Below, in pieces: positions 42,390-50,511 of a stretch of 64,000 nt of DNA (its first letter is position 1; every line of letters begins with the position of its first letter). The notes under the pieces were generated by a model. That model did not search any database. It was given only the letters and a program-made list of their open reading frames with translations, and was not told the DNA's origin. The position numbers and the translations under genes were made by a program. The stretch is from Croceibacterium_A sp035626815 (lineage in GTDB: Bacteria > Pseudomonadota > Alphaproteobacteria > Sphingomonadales > Sphingomonadaceae). Where the stretch lies: contig DASPMY010000050.1 of NCBI GenBank assembly GCA_035626815.1, positions 62,001-126,000 on the forward strand. The letters are read 5' to 3'.

Positions 42390-43400
42390 TCACAGATTGT
42401 ACTCGTGGGCCTTGTAGCGATCCAGGTTTGCCGGATCGGAGAACCAGGCGATCGTCTCGGACAGCCCCCGCCGGAATCCGTCGATGCCGCCGTATTCGGG
42501 CGCCCACTCCGTTAGCCCGCGCATTCGGCTGTTGTCCGCCCAGAGGCGCTCGACCTCGCTCTTTTCAGGGCGCAAGCGCTGATCGTCGGTCACCAGCTCG
42601 ACTTCCGCACCGAGCAATTCGGCGATCAAACGCGCGGTGTCGCCGATGGTGATCTCGAAGTTGCTGCCCACATTGACGACCTGCCCGACGGCGGCGTCAC
42701 ACTCCGCGACCGCGAGAAAGCCGCGAACAGTATCCCGCACGAAATTGAAGTCTCGGGTCGGATGCACCGCTCCCAGCTTGATCGCACGGGCGCCGCTGGC
42801 GATCTGCGTGATGATCGTCGGAATCACCGCGCGCGCGGATTGACGCGGCCCATAGGTGTTGAACGGCCGGATCGTCGCCACCGGGGTACCGAACGACGCG
42901 TGAAAGCTCATGGCGATCTGGTCGGCACCGATCTTGCTGGCCGAGTAGGGCGACTGGCCCTGCAACGGATGGTCCTCGGTGATCGGCACGAACCTGGCAG
43001 TCCCGTAGACCTCGCTGGTCGACGTGTTGACCACCCGCTCGACTCCCAGCTCGCGCGCCGCCTGGACGACGTTCAAGGTGCCCTTGACGTTGGTGTCCAC
43101 GTAGGTGTCCGGCGAATGGTAGGAGTACGGGATCGCGATAAGCGCAGCGAGGTGCAAGACGACCTCGCAGCCGCGCATGGCCGTGCGCACTCCGTGCGGG
43201 TCGCGGATGTCGCCGGCAAACACCTCGATGGCGGACCGCACGTGGGGCGGCGCCACGTCGAGCCAACCCCAGCTGTTGAAGCTGTTGTAGTATACGAAAG
43301 CCCGAACATCGTGGCCGGCGCTGACCAGATATTCGACCAGGTGCGAACCGATGAAGCCGTCCGCCCCGGTCACCAGGATCTTCTTGCCCTTGATGTCCAT
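42390..43400 (-). CDS. legB: Nucleotide-HexNAc 4,6-dehydratase (LegB-like)
   Basis: An extended SDR of 336 residues that removes water from GDP- or UDP-GlcNAc on the way to legionaminic acid. Seen: ILVTGADGFIGSHLVEYLVS, YYNSFNSWGWLD and HLAALIAIPYSYHSPDTYVD, both characteristic of LegB, then TSTSEVYGTARFVPI and the catalytic YSASKIGADQIA, with RPFNTYGPRQSARAVIPT. ATG 43400 has GAGGAG nine bases upstream. The longer frame to 43451 is without family similarity. It follows the aminotransferase after 13 bases and precedes neuA. Confidence 0.93.
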   Translation of the reverse strand: MDIKGKKILVTGADGFIGSHLVEYLVSAGHDVRAFVYYNSFNSWGWLDVAPPHVRSAIEVFAGDIRDPHGVRTAMRGCEVVLHLAALIAIPYSYHSPDTYVDTNVKGTLNVVQAARELGVERVVNTSTSEVYGTARFVPITEDHPLQGQSPYSASKIGADQIAMSFHASFGTPVATIRPFNTYGPRQSARAVIPTIITQIASGARAIKLGAVHPTRDFNFVRDTVRGFLAVAECDAAVGQVVNVGSNFEITIGDTARLIAELLGAEVELVTDDQRLRPEKSEVERLWADNSRMRGLTEWAPEYGGIDGFRRGLSETIAWFSDPANLDRYKAHEYNL

Positions 43401-43413
43401 GGTCGATCGCTCC

Positions 43414-44541
43414 TCAGGTGACCGCCTGAGCGCGCGCATCGGCTTGAGCAAAAAAGCTCCGCACCGCCTCGATCACCCGGTCGACCTCTTCGTCGGCCAG
43501 GTGCTCGCCCATCGGCAGGCTCAGGAGGCGACCCGCATTTTTGCCGGCCCGCGTGGGCGTGTCCGGTCCGCGCAAATATTCGTAAGCCGCGAGATCCGGC
43601 AACGCGATGGGATAATGAATGCCCGCCTGGATTCCGTGATCTTTCAGGAACGCCTGCAGCCGGTCACGTTCGGCGCAGCGGATCACGAACAGGTGGAAGC
43701 CGTGGCGCACGTCGTTGGCGATCTCTGGCAGGACGAGACCCTCGACGCCGGCGAGGCCATCGAGATAGCGCCGCGCGATCTGGTTTCGCCGATCGATCCA
43801 GTCGTCGAGATGCGGCAGTTTCGCCCGCAAGATCGCGGCCTGGAGCCCGTCGAAACGGCTGTTGCGGCCTTCGAATTCGTGGTCGTACTTGCCGATACGA
43901 CCGTGGTTGGCGATCATCCGGCATTTCTTCGCCAGATCGGCGTCGTTGGTCACGATCGCGCCGGCATCGCCATACGCGCCGAGGTTCTTGCCGGGATAGA
44001 AGCTGAAGGTTCCGATGTCGCCGATCGCGCCGACCCGGCGACCGCGATACTCGGCGCCGTGCGCCTGCGCGGAGTCCTCGATCACGCGCAAGCGATGTTC
44101 GCGCGCGAGCGTTGTCACCCCGTCCATGTCGCAGGGCTGACCGTAAAGATGGACGCACATGATCGCCGCGGTGCGGGCCGTGATGCGCCGAGCGGCGTCG
44201 GCAAGGTCGATGCCGTACGTGCGATCGTCGGCCTCGCAGAACACGACCCTGTGGCCGGATCGCGTGACCGCTTCGGAACTGGCTATGAAGCTGTTCGCGG
44301 GAACGAGCACCTCCGACCCTGCCGGCAGGTCCAGCGCCTCGATCGCGATTTCGATCGCATCGGTGCCGTTGCCGACGCCGACGCAGTGATCAGCTGCCTG
44401 GTAGACGGCGAACTCCTGCTCGAACGCCGTGACGTCGGGCCCGCCGATGAAGGTGCTGTTGGCAATGGTGCGCGCGATCGCTTCATCGATCTCGCCTTTG
44501 AGCGATTGGTATTGCGCGTGGAGGTCGAGAAACCTGACCAT
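43414..44541 (-). CDS. DegT/DnrJ/EryC1 sugar aminotransferase (WbpE- or LegC-like)
   Basis: A 375-residue PLP enzyme. It starts VRFLDLHAQYQSLKGEI, the opening of WbpE/FdtB-type 3-aminotransferases, then GVGNGTDAIEIAIEALDL, EDSAQAHGAEYRG and the PLP lysine in FSFYPGKNLGAYGDAG. With the acetyltransferase and oxidoreductase directly upstream it looks like the WbpB-WbpE-WbpD set that builds a 3-acetamido group. However, no other aminotransferase lies in the nonulosonate run, so it could instead act as LegC. The ATG shares one base with the upstream stop (TAATG). Confidence 0.85.
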   Translation of the reverse strand: MVRFLDLHAQYQSLKGEIDEAIARTIANSTFIGGPDVTAFEQEFAVYQAADHCVGVGNGTDAIEIAIEALDLPAGSEVLVPANSFIASSEAVTRSGHRVVFCEADDRTYGIDLADAARRITARTAAIMCVHLYGQPCDMDGVTTLAREHRLRVIEDSAQAHGAEYRGRRVGAIGDIGTFSFYPGKNLGAYGDAGAIVTNDADLAKKCRMIANHGRIGKYDHEFEGRNSRFDGLQAAILRAKLPHLDDWIDRRNQIARRYLDGLAGVEGLVLPEIANDVRHGFHLFVIRCAERDRLQAFLKDHGIQAGIHYPIALPDLAAYEYLRGPDTPTRAGKNAGRLLSLPMGEHLADEEVDRVIEAVRSFFAQADARAQAVT

Positions 44542-45005
44542 TACAAATCCCTTATTTTTCTCGCCGGATTCCCCGCGTAGACACCGCGCTCGCGGATGTC
44601 GCGGGTGACGACGGCGCCGGCGCCGATCACGACGTCGTCGCAAATCGCGACCGGCAGGATGGTGGCGTTGGAGCCGATCGACACCCGGTTGCCGACCACC
44701 GTGCTCTTCCACAAGCTCCGGTCGCCGTGGGCCGGCCCACCGGTGGCGAAGAGATCGTTGATGAACATAACTCCGTGCGCGACGACGCAATCCTGCCCCA
44801 ATGTGACAAGCTCGCAGACGAAGCTGTGCGACTGGATCTTGGTACGGCTGCCGATTGTCACGCCCGATTGGACTTCGACGAACGGCCCGATGAAGCAGTC
44901 GTTGCCGATGGTGCAGCCGTAGAGATTGGCGGGTTGGACGACCTTCACCCGCTCGCCGAACGTGACATTGCGGATTTCCGCTTGTCGCAGCTCGGGATCA
45001 GCCAT
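44541..45005 (-). CDS. Sugar N-acetyltransferase (WbpD-like, hexapeptide repeat)
   Basis: A 154-residue left-handed beta-helix acetyltransferase. VVQPANLYGCTIGNDCFIGP followed by FVEVQSGVTIGSRTKIQSHS is the signature of WbpD/WlbB-type UDP-3-amino-sugar N-acetyltransferases. FINDLFATGGPAHGD forms the loop near the active site, and it ends AGNPARKIRDL. ATG 45005 overlaps the oxidoreductase stop by 8 bases; longer frames lie inside that gene. It either acetylates a 3-amino uronate sugar or, if the trio serves legionaminic acid, acts in the LegH position. Confidence 0.88.
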   Translation of the reverse strand: MADPELRQAEIRNVTFGERVKVVQPANLYGCTIGNDCFIGPFVEVQSGVTIGSRTKIQSHSFVCELVTLGQDCVVAHGVMFINDLFATGGPAHGDRSLWKSTVVGNRVSIGSNATILPVAICDDVVIGAGAVVTRDIRERGVYAGNPARKIRDL

Positions 45006-46095
45006 TTCCGCGTCCCAGCTTGGCCTTGCTCGGCGTGAAGCGCAGGTGCACGGCGCGGCCGGTTTCGATCGATTCGTAAATCGCCGAGATGAGCTCGAGG
45101 CTGCGCCGTCCCTGGATTCCATCGACCAGCTGGGGCCCGCCGTTGGTGATCACGTCAACGACGTGCTCGTAGTAGGCCTGGTGACCGAAACCGTACACGT
45201 TCGGCGGATTGACCGAATAGTTCGTCAAGACGTCGGCATCTTCGGGCTCGGCATCGGCGAACTGCCAGGTCTCGAGCCGGTTGACGGCGAATCCGCCGAT
45301 GACCACGGCGCCACCTTCTCCGAGGATCGACAGGGATCCTTCGAGATCCTTCGGGCGGGCGCCGCCGGTCGCCTCGATGATCCCGAGAGCGCCGTTGGCG
45401 AACGTGAGGATTACCGCCGCAGTGTCTTCCGCTTCCATCCGAACGAGCCGCGTCGCGCTCATGGCCGACACCTTGACGACGTCGCCCATCATCCATTCGA
45501 GCAAGTCGACGTGGTGGCTCGCCTGATTGGTGAGAATCCCGCCGTCGAGGGCCCACGTGCCGCGCCAGCTGTCCTGATCGTAGTACGCCTGCGGGCGGCA
45601 CCAGCGCACCCGCACGGTGCCGAGGACGAGCTTGCCGAACCGCCCTGCTTCGAGCGCTTCGCGCAATTTGACGACCGGCACGTTGAAGCGGTTCTGCTTG
45701 ACCACGAACAGCTTGACGCCCGCCGCGTCACATGCCTCGATCATCGCGTCGGCATCGTCTAGGGTCAGAGCCATCGGCTTTTCGACGACGACATGGGCAC
45801 CGTAGGGCGCAAGCTCGATCGCATGGCGCGCGTGGAGGCCGCTCTCCGTCAGGATGGTGACCACATCGGGAGCGGTATCGCGCATCATCCGATGCATGTC
45901 GGTGAACCAGGGCACACCGAACCGGTCCCCGATCGCTTTGGCTTTCTCGGCCTCGATGTCGCACACCGCTGCCAGCCGGGCGCCGTCAATCACCCCGCCG
46001 CCGAGCAACTCGCTATGGCGCTTGGCGATCCGCCCGCACCCGACCAGTCCGAAATTCAGCAAAACATCCCTCGTATCTAATGCTTTAGTATTCAT
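44998..46095 (-). CDS. Gfo/Idh/MocA-type sugar oxidoreductase (WbpB/WlbA-like role)
   Basis: A 365-residue NAD-dependent oxidoreductase: Rossmann N terminus FGLVGCGRIAKRHSELL, the conserved EKPMAL loop carrying the catalytic lysine, FVVKQNRFN, YYDQDSWRGTWALDGGIL, NQASHHVDLLEWMMGDV with the catalytic histidine, and ARPKDLEGSLSILGEGG. In WbpB-type pathways such an enzyme oxidises C3 of UDP-GlcNAcA before transamination. ATG 46095 has AGGGGCG upstream. It is the first gene of the 17-gene overlapping run and lies 86 bases after the preceding gene, which is the widest gap in the run and the best place for an internal promoter. No UDP-GlcNAc 6-dehydrogenase is in the window. Confidence 0.85.
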   Translation of the reverse strand: MNTKALDTRDVLLNFGLVGCGRIAKRHSELLGGGVIDGARLAAVCDIEAEKAKAIGDRFGVPWFTDMHRMMRDTAPDVVTILTESGLHARHAIELAPYGAHVVVEKPMALTLDDADAMIEACDAAGVKLFVVKQNRFNVPVVKLREALEAGRFGKLVLGTVRVRWCRPQAYYDQDSWRGTWALDGGILTNQASHHVDLLEWMMGDVVKVSAMSATRLVRMEAEDTAAVILTFANGALGIIEATGGARPKDLEGSLSILGEGGAVVIGGFAVNRLETWQFADAEPEDADVLTNYSVNPPNVYGFGHQAYYEHVVDVITNGGPQLVDGIQGRRSLELISAIYESIETGRAVHLRFTPSKAKLGRGNG

Positions 46096-46181
46096 CGCCC
46101 CTGCCGCGGCGACCGGATAGAAGCTTGCGGCACGGATGCAAGAGACATCCCGTTACGAGCTTGGGGCGCCCTTACCTCGCT

Positions 46182-47450
46182 TCATGCGCCCGCGGGGATC
46201 ACCGCGAGGTCATCGACCCATGGCGGGTCGGCAATCTCCTCGTTCGGGGCTGTTACCGACAAACTCAGCCACTGGAAGCGGCACGCGCCCGGAACCTGAA
46301 ATGCGCCTACCGCCGAATGCGCAGCCACACCGGCACGGCTTGGCGTAAGGGCCAGAAGGGCGCTTTCGCTCGCCGTGGCGCAGCGAACCTCGATTTTCGG
46401 CCACGCATCTCGATCGTCTGGGACGTCGCCGAACCGCGCCCGCAAGCGATAGCGACCCGGGGAGAGATCGAGTAGCTGCCGCGCCACTTCACCGGAAAAG
46501 CCGTCACCGGCCGACAAGCGCAAGACAGTCCCATTGCCGGCGGGATCGCTTTCGCGAGCCGCCCAGAGATCGTCGTCCTGCGTGAGGGACCACGCGAACG
46601 GCTCGAAACCGGAGGCGGTTTCGAATCCCCCTTCGCGAACGCCGGTCGGGCTAGAACCCCTTGCCTGGTCAAGCCCGAACGAGCTGCGCACCGCCTGCGC
46701 CAGGTCATACTCTTCGAGCTGCCCCAGCCTGGCCATCAGGCTGCGGACCATCGCGAGCTCTTCCGGGACTTTCGGATCGAGGAATTCTTGCGCGAGGCGA
46801 ACGGTCAGGTCAGGATCGGGCCCCTCGTCGATCATGTAGGCCGTGAGGCCGAGGCCCCACGGCGGCCGCTTGTCCATCGCGGCAGCCAGAGCCTGAGCGA
46901 AATCGCGGTTGGAGGCGGCTGCCGCGAGCAAGGGAAAGACCGCCTCCCGGCTGGTCGTCGACGTGCGCATGGCGATATCGAAATGCCGCATCATTTCGCC
47001 GATATCGCCCCGTTCCAGAGAGTACTCGGCGAGCCACAGCTGTACGGGCTGGTCGCGGCGCGACAACCGCTCGGCCTGCAACATGGCTTGAGTCGCCGCC
47101 GCCGATTCCGTCCCACCGCGAGGCGCTGTTGCCAAGCCCAGGGCGCGGAGGGCCATTGGCATCAGGGGATCGCGCCGCACGGAGTCCAGCGCCAGCCGTC
47201 GCGCGGCGCTCCGTCCTTCGGGAGAGGCGCCCGGTCCCACCAGACTGGCGGCGAGCCTCGCCCGAGCCGTGGCGTCTCGCGGAGCCCAATCGAGCGCCAG
47301 CGCGGGTGAGTCGGACCGAAACGCCCCCGCAATCGACACTTGGAGCACGAGAACGAAGGCCGCCGCCAAGACGAGGGCGGCGACCACCGTCGAGGCGATC
47401 TTCCGGGGTGTCAGGTTTCGCCCGAAGCCCAATTCAGACGCGCCGGCCAT
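46182..47450 (-). CDS. Membrane-anchored accessory protein with helical-repeat and carbohydrate-binding-like domains
   Basis: A 422-residue protein of no named family. One N-terminal membrane helix (VVAALVLAAAFVLVLQVSIAG, residues about 21-41) anchors it, with the remainder probably periplasmic. Residues 55-265 are an Ala/Leu/Arg-rich helical part with TPR-like spacing (MALRALGLA, RFSLERGD-type turns). Residues 275-420 are beta-rich (GTVLRLSAGDGFSGEVARQL, PGRYRLRARFGDVP) and resemble a jelly-roll carbohydrate-binding fold. It lies 6 bases after wzc, so a role in assembling or exporting the polymer with Wza/Wzc is likely. No catalytic motif seen. Confidence 0.65.
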   Translation of the reverse strand: MAGASELGFGRNLTPRKIASTVVAALVLAAAFVLVLQVSIAGAFRSDSPALALDWAPRDATARARLAASLVGPGASPEGRSAARRLALDSVRRDPLMPMALRALGLATAPRGGTESAAATQAMLQAERLSRRDQPVQLWLAEYSLERGDIGEMMRHFDIAMRTSTTSREAVFPLLAAAASNRDFAQALAAAMDKRPPWGLGLTAYMIDEGPDPDLTVRLAQEFLDPKVPEELAMVRSLMARLGQLEEYDLAQAVRSSFGLDQARGSSPTGVREGGFETASGFEPFAWSLTQDDDLWAARESDPAGNGTVLRLSAGDGFSGEVARQLLDLSPGRYRLRARFGDVPDDRDAWPKIEVRCATASESALLALTPSRAGVAAHSAVGAFQVPGACRFQWLSLSVTAPNEEIADPPWVDDLAVIPAGA

Positions 47451-47456
47451 GACGAA

Positions 47457-49676
47457 TCACACTCGCTCAGGCTCGCCTTGGGTGGCACCGTATCCGTAGC
47501 CATATTCGTAGGCATATCCGTAGTCGGACTTTTGCGTCTCGAACTTCGTCAGCAGGGCGCCGAGGAGCTTGGCGTTGGACTGGCGCAGACGCTCGAGCGC
47601 CACTCGCGCCATGGTTGTCGGCGTTTGGTGCGATTCGATGACGAAAACCACGCCCTCCGTGACGCTGCCGAAAATCGGCGTGTCGGCGAGGCCCATGACC
47701 GGTGGCGCATCGATCAGGACATGGTCGAACCTGTTGGTCAGCTCACGCAGCAAGCGCGAGATCCGCTCGCCGGTCAGAAGCTCGGCCGCGTTCGGCGGGG
47801 TCGGCCCCGACGGCAGCAGCGTGATGCCCTGGGTCCTGGCGTGGAGCATTTCGGTCAGGTCATCGTCGCCCGCCAGATAATTGCTCAAGCCCCGGGTGTT
47901 GGGCACCCCCAGGATCTGATGCAGCGACGGCGAGCGCATGTCGCCATCGATGAGGACGACCCGCTTCGAGGTTCGGGCCAGTTGCCGCGCGATAGCGAAC
48001 GCCGTGGTGGTCTTGCCCTCGCCCGGCCGGCTGCTGGTGACGGCCAAAGTTTTCGGCACCCCGTGATCGGTGGTGAACGCCAGCCGGGTCAGCGCCGACA
48101 AATAGGCCTCCACGAGATGGGACTTCGGATCTTCGAGCTCGGTGGTCGGCTCGTCTTGCTCGGTCGTCGGGATCGTCCCCAGCAGCGGCATGCCAAGCGC
48201 CGTCTCGACTTCGCGAGGATTGGAAATTGTCTCGTCCACCTGTTCAAGAGCCAGGGCCAGACCTGCGCCGATCACCCCGCCGACCATCATCGCGATCAGC
48301 AAGTTGATGATCAGGTTCGGGCTCGACGGACGCTCGGGAACTTGGGCCGGATCGACGATGGAAATGTTGTTCATGCCAACGCCGCCCGCGACGCCGATCT
48401 CCTTGTAGCGCTGCAGCAGGGCGTCGTAGAGCTGGCGGTTGGTGTCAACCTCGCGCTGGAAGATGTTGTATTGAATGGTTCGGCCGCGAAGGTTGAGCAG
48501 TTCCCCCTCCATCGATTCGACCTCTTGTCGCAGCAGGTTCTCCCTGGCGGCAGCGGCGTTGTAAGCGCTCTGCAAGGTCGTGCGCACTCGCCCTTCCTCG
48601 CGGACAATCGCCCGGTCGAGCTCCGCGATCTGGTCCGCCATCGCGCGCGCCGGCGGATAGCCCGGCTCGAACTGCGCCATCAGCTTGGCGTGCTCGGCGG
48701 CCAACGTGGCCCGCCGCGCTCGCAGTTCGGATATCGCCTGATTGCTAAGCGCCTCGAGTGTGTCGCCGCCCGCGGACCGCAAACGGCCTTGGGCAGTCAT
48801 CCGGGCAGCCGTCGCCTCGCTCAGTTCCACGTTAAGCGAGCTGAGCGCCTCCGCCACCAGGGGGCGCTCGGTGGTGCCCGCTTCCAGCGTGCCCGTCGTC
48901 GTTGCGGTCGGCACGTTGATGATCCGCTGGTTTGCCGCATAGGCAACCAACTGCCGCTCCGAATCCTGCAGCCTGCCCCGAAGCTGCTCAAGCCGTTCCT
49001 CGAGAAAGTTCCGCGCGTAGGAGGTGGCCTCGAACTTCCGCTCCAGGGAAATCTCGACGAACCCCTTGGCCCACTCATTGGCTACGCGGGTGGACAGTTG
49101 CGGATCGGGACTGGTGAACTGGATATCCACCAGCCGCGACATGCGCTGCGGAGAAATGTTGACCTGACGCAGAAGAACCGTGGCGGCGTCCCTAATCCGC
49201 TCCTGGCGGCCGGCGCGTGCCCCGCCGGATCGACGATCGGCCAGTTGCTCCGCCTCCTCGGTCATGCCGAACATCTCGAAGAACTTGGGATCTTCGTGCA
49301 GGCGCAGCTCCGCCGCAACCCGCTCGGCGAGCGTCTGCGAGCGCAGCAATCCCCATTGCGTCTCGTAGAACTCCAGATCGACGGTGCCGCTTTCCGGCTC
49401 GACGCCCTGCATATTGACGATGCGGACGTTCTCGCGCTGGACCTCGAGCGTCACCTCGGCGGTGTACTGGGGTGTCATCAGCAAAGTGATGACGAGGCCG
49501 GCGATCGCAGCGACGACGACCGCGCCGATCAGCACCCACTTCTGACGCTTGATGATGTTCAGGTAGCGCAGCAGGATCGGCTGTTCGCCAGCGCGCCCGC
49601 GTTCGTCCGCCGCTCCGGGGTGGTCCGGCTGGAGCCCCGCGGCGTCGACTGGACGGCTGAAAGTAAGGTCATTCAT
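47457..49676 (-). CDS. wzc: Polysaccharide co-polymerase / tyrosine autokinase (Wzc-like)
   Basis: A 739-residue inner-membrane protein controlling chain length and export with Wza. The N-terminal Wzz domain has a first helix around residues 48-70 (LIGAVVVAAIAGLVITLLM) and a periplasmic coiled-coil region (ERKFEATSYARNFLEERLEQ). A second helix is near residue 460, preceded by the proline-rich VPERPSSPN. The cytoplasmic BY-kinase has Walker A SRPGEGKTTTAFAIA, Walker A' VLIDGDMRSPSLH and Walker B DHVLIDAPPVMG. The C-terminal tail holds a tyrosine cluster (DYGYAYEYGYGYG), the autophosphorylation sites. It starts 17 bases after wza. Confidence 0.95.
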   Translation of the reverse strand: MNDLTFSRPVDAAGLQPDHPGAADERGRAGEQPILLRYLNIIKRQKWVLIGAVVVAAIAGLVITLLMTPQYTAEVTLEVQRENVRIVNMQGVEPESGTVDLEFYETQWGLLRSQTLAERVAAELRLHEDPKFFEMFGMTEEAEQLADRRSGGARAGRQERIRDAATVLLRQVNISPQRMSRLVDIQFTSPDPQLSTRVANEWAKGFVEISLERKFEATSYARNFLEERLEQLRGRLQDSERQLVAYAANQRIINVPTATTTGTLEAGTTERPLVAEALSSLNVELSEATAARMTAQGRLRSAGGDTLEALSNQAISELRARRATLAAEHAKLMAQFEPGYPPARAMADQIAELDRAIVREEGRVRTTLQSAYNAAAARENLLRQEVESMEGELLNLRGRTIQYNIFQREVDTNRQLYDALLQRYKEIGVAGGVGMNNISIVDPAQVPERPSSPNLIINLLIAMMVGGVIGAGLALALEQVDETISNPREVETALGMPLLGTIPTTEQDEPTTELEDPKSHLVEAYLSALTRLAFTTDHGVPKTLAVTSSRPGEGKTTTAFAIARQLARTSKRVVLIDGDMRSPSLHQILGVPNTRGLSNYLAGDDDLTEMLHARTQGITLLPSGPTPPNAAELLTGERISRLLRELTNRFDHVLIDAPPVMGLADTPIFGSVTEGVVFVIESHQTPTTMARVALERLRQSNAKLLGALLTKFETQKSDYGYAYEYGYGYGATQGEPERV

Positions 49677-49693
49677 CGCGGTTCAGCACTCGA

Positions 49694-50437
49694 TCAATTG
49701 TTATTGTTCAGCACCGCGATCAGCGGACTGAGCAGCACGCTGGCTGCCTGGATTGCCTGCGGGAACAACCGCCGCGCCTGGGACTCGCCGACGACGATGA
49801 CATCGTTCGGGTAAATCGCCGGATCCTCGTAGGCGGCAAGCCGGATGGCGCGCAGGTCGTAGAGGGCCGCCATCGAGCGCCCGTCCACCTTGCGGAAGAC
49901 GACGACGTGGCTCGCTTGCGCGATGTCGCTCGTACCCTCGGCGCGCGCGATGGCTCGCATCAGGGTCATCGGCCCGATAACCGGATACACTCCCGGACGC
50001 TGCACTTCCCCGTCCAGAGTGACGATCTGGCTCACCACTTCGAGCACACCCACGGTCACCATGGGCTCCTTGACATGGTTCGCTCGCAGCCGTCCGCCGA
50101 TGACTTGCGCCAATTGGTCCGGCGTGTTGCCAATCACGTTGATATTGCCGGCGAGCGGCAGCGCGATGTTGCCTCCCGCATCGACCCTCACCTGCCGGCT
50201 CAGTTCGGCGATCCCGAACACCTCCACCGCAATCGTGTCGCCTGGGCCGAGAAGCTGCGGCCGTGCGCCGATCGTGAGATCGGCAGCCGAGGGGGGAGGC
50301 AGCGAAGCCGGCTGAACGACCGCAACGGCGCCGGTGTCGACCAGCTTAGGGCTGGCACACCCTGCCGCCGCGGCAACGGGCAGCAGGGCCACCCACCGGA
50401 GTACTGAAACTCGAATCAAGATCTTACACTTTCTCAT
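49694..50437 (-). CDS. wza: Outer-membrane polysaccharide export lipoprotein (Wza-like)
   Basis: A 247-residue lipoprotein. The signal peptide has a lipobox ending AAAAGC near residue 25. The Poly_export domain follows (LLGPGDTIAVEVFGIAELSR, VDAGGNIALPLAGNINVIG), then SLBB-type repeats (VTLDGEVQRPGVYPVIGP, MTLMRAIARAEG) and IYPNDVIVVGES. It is shorter than E. coli Wza (about 380) and lacks the long C-terminal barrel helix of Wza; the last 25 residues are hydrophobic. ATG 50437 gives the signal peptide directly. Works with Wzc to carry polymer through the outer membrane. Confidence 0.92.
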   Translation of the reverse strand: MRKCKILIRVSVLRWVALLPVAAAAGCASPKLVDTGAVAVVQPASLPPPSAADLTIGARPQLLGPGDTIAVEVFGIAELSRQVRVDAGGNIALPLAGNINVIGNTPDQLAQVIGGRLRANHVKEPMVTVGVLEVVSQIVTLDGEVQRPGVYPVIGPMTLMRAIARAEGTSDIAQASHVVVFRKVDGRSMAALYDLRAIRLAAYEDPAIYPNDVIVVGESQARRLFPQAIQAASVLLSPLIAVLNNNN

Positions 50438-50511
50438 GAGCGCAGACGGACGCGGCTCACACTCAGGCTTGCTTTGCCTCGACCGCTGAGCCGGCAATTC
50501 GCCTTGTCTCC

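Noticed and set aside
47340..49814. 824-codon open frame antisense to wzc
   Set aside because: High GC leaves long open frames opposite real genes. The product is Arg/Gly/His-rich without domains, while wzc on the other strand has every expected motif.
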